From Aquanectria penicillioides (lineage: Eukaryota > Ascomycota > Sordariomycetes > Hypocreales > Nectriaceae), in assembly GCA_003415625.1 (NCBI GenBank), contig PYIU01000007.1, positions 930,001 through 994,000 of the forward strand: a DNA stretch of 64,000 nt, given 5' to 3'. Below the pieces are notes generated by a model. The model did not search any database and had not been told where the DNA came from. It saw nothing but the letters and a program-made list of their open reading frames with translations. Position 1 is the stretch's first letter. Each line of letters starts with the position of its first letter. Below are positions 57,349-64,000 of this stretch, piece by piece. Made by a program: the position numbers and the translations under genes.

Positions 57349-59437
57349 TATAAGCTATCAGGTCCTCTGCGGACGGTCGTCCAAGCCCCGGCAGGCGAGA
57401 GTTGCGAGGTTCCTGCAAGTCGGAGAGTATCACGGAAAGGTTGTGTGCGCCGCAAATGATGGTAGATGGGAGGTGTATGGGTGCATAGATGCATAGGTGC
57501 AGCATGAGACGAACATGATTACGGTTTGTGTTTGGCTGGCAACATGACGTCGGTGTACATGCCGCGCCGAACAGTTTGGTAGAGGGCGTTCCTCTCAGCA
57601 GCAGGCAGCGCTGACAGCCATTCGAGGAGCCCAGGAGCTCAAGAACTACGGCGGGTTTCAGTGGACGGCGGGCCTAACCGGGTTCAAGCCTTCAGTGGGC
57701 TTCGGTGGCCTCGGTGTGTGGGAGCTTGGGCTTACAGTAGCTGCCAGTGAAGACCGACCCTTGGTGGCGTGTCCTAGTCCCAGCTCCATGCCAGCGGAAG
57801 GGCTGCCTGAGACATCGAGCCAAGATGATAGGACATAGGGAATTTGGAAGAGCCCTGATGCTTGGCGTGAACACACGGACAGGGCAATGTAAGATGTAGA
57901 GACCGATGTCTTTTTGATTCAAGTTGAGATGTCATGCATGCATGGCTTCCGCATCGCCGGTTCTATACTCTATCAAGTGACGCTGTAAATAAAGTGGTAT
58001 GGGAATTGCTCTATTTTACTCTGCTCTGCCTTGCCATTCACCAAAAAACCTGTCGGCGGCAAACGATAATGTCTCCACTACCTTACGCTGCTCTAGCTCA
58101 CTAACAAAAGCGCATGGGTATTGCTGCTCCCAGCATTACACGTCTTTGCGAGTTTTTTCTCTTCCGCGCAAACGGAGTGCCGGGGTATATATTTTCTTCC
58201 CCGTGGGAACCCTATTCTGCCTTGGCTATACACAGCAAACGGCGGTGACGAGACGGATCGGCATCTCCACGAGCTGAAACCCCAGGCTCATCTCATGCTA
58301 GACAACACAAAAGACGCATTGTCCACCTCAGGTCCGAGTCAATGTGCTTTACGTGCTGTGAGGTATCGGACTTGACTATCTGAACCTCGACAGGCACACA
58401 CACCAAAGCCTCGACATCCATGCCAACGAGACATGGCATAGATCCGTTAGCCCGTCATCTTTATTGGCCCTCGTCTCGTTGGACCCTTCGCTGCCACTCC
58501 CGCGAATGCCTGGTGCACTGGCATCATCCGTGTGCAGGGGCCTAGTAGTGACTATCGCCCTGCCCCACGGCGGTCCGCCTCGCTAGCGACGGACCCCAAT
58601 TTATGCGTGAAGTAGGCAGGTTGGTGATAAAATATCACGACGTGCAGATACGGAACGAAGATGGTCATTCGATCTGCGACTGGATCCTGGCTTTGCCGCA
58701 GCCTCTATGGCATGGAAGCAGAATTGAATGCGGCGCATTTAATTTCTCACTTGTTGACTGACCTCTCTGACCCGCATGTCACCAGCGTCAAAAGTGTGGA
58801 TGTGCATCATGAACATGCCTCTGGCCCACCCATTCGACCAGTGCCCAGTTTGTGTGGGCTCTCCGTAGCCGCAATCATTGGAACTCGGCATCGACCATCG
58901 TCAAGCGGTCAGATACTGTGGAAACCTGATGACTAGCTTCGGAAATATTCTGGGTACTTGCGAATGGACAACACCAATGCCTCTGGGCGGTTCTGTTTGG
59001 GCGTTGTCAAGAGGCTGATCCACTTCATACATCCTCAACTTCGCCGTGGTTCAAGCCAGCCGATCCAGCCGCACTTGTGGTCGCTCCCCAACATGCAAGG
59101 GAAATCGGACAATGATGGCCTGAAGGCGCGGCTCGGTTCTTTTCCAATTCCCGTTGTAAACGACACGTGGAGTTCCCACTGGGGTTGCATCTCTCAGACA
59201 TAATAGGACCCTTCAACCAACAGTCTCCATATTCCTTAGTCAATTAGCTAGCAATGGAGCCTGCATCTATGCGACTGCGCGTCTGCGCCTCCGCGGAGGG
59301 GAGCCGGGCGGCAACCAGGCACTACCAACAGAAGAGAGATGCCATATTATGGAGAAAGGACCCGGCATATTTGCATTTCTTTTGGGACTTTTTGCTCGCT
59401 CGAATGATGCCTTAGAAAAATCTCTGACATCTTCATT
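57349..59437. other. Divergent intergenic region
   Basis: About 2.1 kb between the MFS permease and P450 genes, transcribed away from each other. Only short ORFs without family features. Contains the promoters of both genes; no motif stands out. Confidence 0.5.
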
Positions 59438-61283
59438 ATGACCATGTTCTTTATCGATCCTGGAATGCCTCTGCTGCTGATCATATGCGGTGTAGCGATT
59501 GGCCTTCTTGTGAGCTACTGTCGTTCCCAGCTCCGACCCGATCCCATCCCGAGAATTCCATACAACCCCCAGTCGCTCAAGCGGATACTGGGAGACCTCC
59601 CCGAAATCAAGAACGCCAAGTATAGAAGATCGTGGATATGGAGCCAGCCCAAGCTACACGGGTCCCCTCTGGCCCAACTCTTCATTCACCCCTTCGATAA
59701 GCCCACAGTGGTCGTGAGCGACTATCGCGAATTTGTAGATATCTGCTCCCGTCGGCTCAAAGAATTCGATCGAGGCACAAGAAATAAAGAATGCATAGGG
59801 ATAACAGCGCCCAATTTCCACATGACCATGGAATCAAGAGACCCGCGATATAAGGCGCACAAGGAGTTGTTGAGAGATTTGATGACTCCTGCTTTTTTGA
59901 ACGAGGTAGAATTGGACAATATCTAAACTGAAAACAATGGGTTGTTGACTATGATACCAGATATCAGCTCCTCGCCTGTACGAGCGGGCAGTGTCACTGG
60001 TTGAGCTGTGGACCTTGAAGATTAACAAGGGACATGAGCGGCCCTTCGACGTTGGCCACGACTTCCATCTGGCCACATTAGACATCATCTGCAGTGTTGC
60101 GTTTGGATTGGATGAAGATAAGGAGACGCTTCGGAGAGAGATTACTCACCTGGAATCTGCTAGCCCGAATCCTCCTTTGGATCACGATGGACCTGTCGAA
60201 TTTTCTCATGCGCCGACAGACCCTGAGGTAGAATCTTTGCTAAACCTTTCTGATATGATTGCCATTGCTCAAAGCAGCCCGTTTCCGAGAATAAGCCAAC
60301 ACCTGGCTTTATTCAAGCCCAAGAATGCAAAAGCCTGGTGGTACCGACGACGTCTGGTCCACCGCCAAACCACCAAGAGCGTTCAGAAACTCAGAGATGG
60401 TAGAGGTTTCAGTCACGAGTGTGCCCTTGACCAACTTCTTTGGCGCGAAATGAATGCTGCCAAAAAGGCTGATCGCAAACCCGAATTTTACTCACCAGTT
60501 ATTCGTGACGAAGTAGGTCACCTCCCCGTGAAAGACAACAGTGTTTTTTTTTCCCCCGAGGTTCTGACTCTGGAACAGCTTATTGGATATCTTCTCGGCG
60601 GCCATGATACCACTGCTACCGTTTCGTCATGGTGGGTGAAGTACATGTCTCGTCACCAGCGAATCCAGGACCGCCTCCGGTTTGAACTACGCCAGGCTCA
60701 CGCGGCCGCATTGAGAGAGGGGCGTTTACCAACTGTCAAAGAAATCACATCGACTTCAATTCCTTACCTTGATGCAGTCATGGAAGAAACAGTCAGATAT
60801 GCCTCTGTAGTTACCCTCATTGTACGAACAGCACTATGCGACACGGAGATTTTGGGATATCCGATTCCGAAAGGCGTCAATGTCATTCTTCCGGTTACGG
60901 GGCCTTCGCTTACAGAACCGGCGCTGCTGATTCCTGAGCACTCTAGAACAATCGCGGCTCAAAAAGACAAAGATCGAGTACCGGCGTGGGGCGATGATGT
61001 TCGGGAATACATGCCGGAACGTTGGCTCAAGTGGGATAAAGGGGCCGACGGAATAACGACGCAAGTATTTTGCCCAAATTCCGGCCCGAATCTGGGGTTT
61101 TCAACAGGTCCTCGTCAATGTTTTGGAAAGAGGCTGGCCTACTTGGAGATGAGGGTTCTTATGACTCTTCTCATTTGGAACTTTGAGTTTGGCACTCTGG
61201 ATCAAGCCCTGGACGATGACGAAATCACTGAGAAGCTGGTCAATCTCCCCAAGAATGCATACGTGAAACTCAAGAGGCTCTGA
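59438..61283 (+). CDS. Cytochrome P450 monooxygenase
   Basis: Exons 59438-59905 and 59961-61283, across a 55-nt intron, give 596 residues, somewhat long for a P450. An N-terminal membrane anchor (about residues 8-27) is followed by the Pro-rich hinge PDPIPRIPYNP. The I-helix has GGHDTTATVSS (oxygen activation), the K-helix has EETVRYASV with the ExxR pair, and the haem loop is FSTGPRQCFGKR with the iron-ligating Cys at residue 543. It is ER-bound and needs a P450 reductase. An extra segment around residues 190-300 accounts for the length. The substrate cannot be told. No terpene cyclase, PKS or NRPS gene is near. Confidence 0.94.
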
Positions 61284-61465
61284 AGCCCTGGGCTTTGGGA
61301 ATTGAAGTTTCTTGGAATGTTTGGGGTTGAAGAAGTTTTATGTATGACATAACCCTTGGCGTTCCCATTTCGTCCATCCATCATCACGCAGCTCGATAGT
61401 GCGAATCATGAACGAGTGTATGAAGCGGGGTATTCCGATCTATCCTGAATAATAAAGCAAATCTA

Positions 61466-62572
61466 TCATTTTTCTAAGACATATTTACGATATAGCAGTC
61501 TATGTTGTTCAAATAGAAGCAGAGTGGCAGCGGTATGTGGTCCTAGTCGCGCGAAACTGGGTAGCCAGCCTCGAACCGCCCAACGCATCCCTTCTGTCCG
61601 TGTCAATTGTGCTACCATGTTCCACATTGAGATATTTTCTGCTTGGCTCATGGATCTTGTCTTAATCACGTCGATCGGACTGCAAATCGTGGTGGCTACT
61701 AAGCCGGCCAGCAAGGACGCAAGCAGTTGTGTCGGAGCTCCGTCCTTCAATCCGACTTCGGTGATCAAGGCCTGCTTGATTCCGTCGTACGACCCGAGTT
61801 GGCAGCCAGTCATTGCACCAGATCTTATGGAATTGGGCATCACGCCGCGAAAGAACCCTCTTATTCCATCCTGCTTCGCAATGCGAACAAGAACGTCGAC
61901 CACGTTTCGGTAGTTTTGGCGCTGGTGAAGTGGCAAGGACTTGTCATTTTGCATACGGACATTTGCGATGTCTGCCGGGTTACCGATAACCGCGCCGAGG
62001 GCTCCAGAAAAAATCGAGGCGGGAAGAAGAGTCGTCAACGGTGGAGTTCCATTGATCTTGCGCGCCGCTTTCTCTTTGAGCGATTCGTAAATGGCAAACC
62101 TCGTGGAGCCGTACGTCACTAATTGCATCTTGAGTTAAGTACAAAGTCTCGGGATGATTTTTCGGCGCGAATTTGCTTACGTTGTCTTAACAAACCTGCT
62201 GAAAGCTCCACGAGAAGTTAGTGCAATGTCTAATATGCGAATGAAGATAAGGACATACACCTCGGTATAGACCAAGCGGACCTTCAGTTCTAACGATTCG
62301 AAGGATAGTGTCTAAGAAGCTGGTGCGCTCTGATAACGGCGTAGCCTGGAGGCGAACCTTGACTATAGCCAAGTATTTGTCAATTATTCGACTTCGAGAA
62401 TAGCACAATGCCGCCTCGTACCAAGATCAAGTGGATGGGAGCATATGACGGCAAGACAAGAAGCCGACCCCCCGAACCATTTTGGATACTGTATCAACTT
62501 GGACTCTGGAACGAATGACTTTTTGGACGACGATTGGAGTGGGATTGTTGAGACTTGGCTGTGTTCGGACAT
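61466..62572 (-). CDS. Mitochondrial carrier, dicarboxylate (Dic1) type
   Basis: Four exons: 62572-62422, 62362-62259, 62205-62181 (only 25 nt) and 62118-61466, with introns of 59, 53 and 62 nt, give 310 residues. The three carrier signatures are HPLDLVKVRLQ, NPADIANVRMQND and SPIDVIKTRSM. The second has Asn in place of the usual basic residue, as in the dicarboxylate carriers I know. GLSAGLLRQLTYGSTRFAIYE spans three exons and confirms the microexon. Six membrane helices are expected in the inner mitochondrial membrane, exchanging malate or succinate for phosphate. The acceptor of intron 3 (AATTAG at 62119) was chosen because it restores LLRQLTYGSTR. Confidence 0.9.
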
Positions 62573-63178
62573 GACGGGTTTGACAGTCGAAACAAAGAAT
62601 GGAAGGTTCTATTACAGAACTAAGATATCTGAAAGTAGAGTCTCGAAGTCACATAAATTGTCTATGACCAACAGCAAATTGTTTCCAACAGGATTATTAT
62701 GGCGCGATACAATTTGAAGCGGCTGCATCGTGTCACGGGGGGGTGCCCGAGGAGCATTCCCATGAGTCGGCGATTGTTCGCATATAAGACTGAGCCTCGG
62801 GGAAACGCTCGAAAACATAGAAATCACAGACTGGTCCGTGAGCATGACTGAAGTTGACTACCCACTCTTAGTGCAGTCAATGGAATGAATGGCCGGCGAT
62901 TCGGGCTTACACCATTTCTCAGCGTGCGAGTTCGGCGATTGAAAGTCTCGGCAATATGGCCGTTGTAGGATGACCCACAAAAGCTGCCAAATCGGCTATA
63001 TGCCACACAACACCCGCTTCCTCCACATTCGGTCCAGCGAAGTCATGATGCTTCGGTCATTTGCGCAATTCCTGTAAGTCTCGCCGGAGAGCCATTCCGG
63101 TCAGATAAATGAAGCTCATAAATCCTCAATCGAATCCGTAACAAACCAATCTGGCACAATACTTGCTCATCTGCAATC
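62573..63178. other. Divergent intergenic region
   Basis: 606 bases between the carrier and acyl-CoA dehydrogenase starts. No gene or RNA seen; both promoters must lie here. Confidence 0.55.
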
Positions 63179-64000
63179 ATGTCTGCACCCGCCGCAAATA
63201 AGTTCTTGCGACTGAGCCGTCCGGCTCTCGCTTCTGCTAGATCATCCCGCACACATGGCACACGCAAACATGCCTTCGCAACCACCAGATCAAGACGGCT
63301 CATGGGGCTTGCTGGGTTCACTGAGAACCAGTTAATGGTGCGAGAGGCCGTGAGCCAGGTTTGCTCAGAGTTCCCCAACACATACTGGCAGGAACGCGAC
63401 AACGAAGAGAAGGATCCTAAGGAATTCCACGCTGCTCTTGCAGAGGCAGGATGGTTGGGAATCGCTCTTCCAGAGGCTCTGGGAGGATCGGGGCTGGGTA
63501 TCTCCGAAGCTACCATGATGATGCAAACCATCACCGAGTCGGGAGCTGGGATGGCTGGAGCGCAGTCGATTCACGCCAATGTCTACGCAACTCAACCACT
63601 TGCCAAGTTCGGCTCCCAGGAGCAATTGGAAACCACTATCCCCAACATTGTCTCTGGCAAGTGGCGTGTGTGTTTCGGTGTGACTGAGCCCAACGCTGGC
63701 CTTGATACCCTTCGTCTGTCAACTACAGCCAAGAAGAACTCAGATGGCTCCTACAGTGTGACTGGGCAGAAGATCTGGATTACCTGTGCTCAAGTCGCTT
63801 CCAAGATGATACTATTGGCACGAACTACTCCCCTCGAAGAAGTAAAGAAGCCTAGCGAGGGATTGTCTCTCTTTTCCATCGATTTGGATCGCAATCAGCC
63901 CGGCCTTGACTTGAGAAAGATTAGGAAGATGGGTGGCCGTGCTGTGGACGCCAACGAAGTGTTCTTCGACAACTACCATATCTCTGCCGACTCTCTCATT
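63179..64000 (+). CDS. Acyl-CoA dehydrogenase, N-terminal part (cut by window end)
   Basis: The frame opens at ATG 63179 and stays open for 274 codons to the window edge. Residues 1-45 or so are Arg/Ser/Ala-rich without acids, as for a mitochondrial presequence (FLRLSRPALASARSSRTHG). The dehydrogenase N- and middle domains follow: WLGIALPEALGGSGLG, MAGAQSIHANVYATQPL, and the FAD-contact motif CFGVTEPNAGLDT with VTGQKIWITCA. RKIRKMGGRAVDANEVFFDN is the usual link to the C-terminal FAD domain, which is missing here because of the edge, including the catalytic Glu. The enzyme makes an alpha,beta double bond in acyl-CoA thioesters during fatty-acid or branched-chain oxidation. Chain preference is unknown. 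Confidence 0.92.
   Translation, partial: MSAPAANKFLRLSRPALASARSSRTHGTRKHAFATTRSRRLMGLAGFTENQLMVREAVSQVCSEFPNTYWQERDNEEKDPKEFHAALAEAGWLGIALPEALGGSGLGISEATMMMQTITESGAGMAGAQSIHANVYATQPLAKFGSQEQLETTIPNIVSGKWRVCFGVTEPNAGLDTLRLSTTAKKNSDGSYSVTGQKIWITCAQVASKMILLARTTPLEEVKKPSEGLSLFSIDLDRNQPGLDLRKIRKMGGRAVDANEVFFDNYHISADSLI

Noticed and set aside
63043..63534. 163-codon minus-strand ORF at the right edge
   Set aside because: Antisense to the acyl-CoA dehydrogenase, whose open frame runs to the edge and has clear motifs.
55330..64000. Secondary-metabolite cluster (P450 plus MFS plus dehydrogenase)
   Set aside because: No PKS, NRPS, terpene synthase or pathway regulator nearby, and the MFS is a nutrient-type permease.

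Overview
The window is nuclear DNA of a filamentous ascomycete (Pezizomycotina), most likely a Sordariomycete and perhaps Hypocreales. The evidence is short introns (about 48-160 nt) with GTAAGT-like donors and CTAAC/CTGAC branch sites, fungus-specific families (Zn2Cys6 factor, 2EXR protein, Dal5-type permease, GT61 enzyme), and transposons decayed by C-to-T/G-to-A transitions of the RIP type. I recognise 23 host genes, two of them cut by the window edges, and three mobile elements. The lineage guess is inference; no database was searched.

Layout. 0-13 kb: tail of an unknown gene, a full-size ABCG transporter, allantoinase, and the mitochondrial polyprenyl diphosphate synthase of ubiquinone synthesis (COQ1). 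13.1-17.2 kb: a 660-bp TA-flanked inverted-repeat element, the V-ATPase assembly factor VMA12, and a 2.08-kb pogo-type transposon with perfect 80-bp ends and a nonsense-riddled transposase. 17.5-31.6 kb: an ESCO-type zinc-finger protein, a 2EXR protein, a Zn2Cys6 regulator, an EBP-type sterol isomerase, a GT61 glycosyltransferase, a membrane-anchored pepsin-like protein without a visible catalytic DTG, a RidA enamine deaminase and an ELYS-like nucleoporin. 32-36.7 kb: condensin SMC4, divergent from the ELYS gene. 37.7-46.3 kb: an accessory island with a 905-residue secreted mucin-like protein and a 5.4-kb Ty1/Copia element with 224-bp LTRs. 47.8-52.4 kb: a ribosome block (eS26, ubiquitin-eS31, NOP56). 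52.8-64 kb: a GH18 chitinase without signal peptide, a Dal5-type MFS transporter, a cytochrome P450, a dicarboxylate-type mitochondrial carrier and the start of an acyl-CoA dehydrogenase.

Working together. eS26 and ubiquitin-eS31 are divergent from one 538-bp promoter, and NOP56 next to them matures rRNA. ELYS and SMC4 share a 465-bp promoter and both act on mitotic chromatin and the nuclear envelope. The other neighbours look functionally unrelated; I see no secondary-metabolite backbone gene and no CRISPR or RNA gene.

The most important caution is systematic. Four otherwise intact conserved genes (allantoinase, COQ1, RidA, the MFS permease), and possibly a fifth (the ESCO-type zinc-finger gene), each need exactly one extra base to stay in frame, mostly at short C/G runs. 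This looks like homopolymer-type sequence error rather than gene decay. The most interesting biological items are the pogo element (three stops, all one C-to-T step from glutamine, yet perfect ends), a possible start codon assembled by splicing in the zinc-finger gene, and the unknown secreted protein beside the Copia element.
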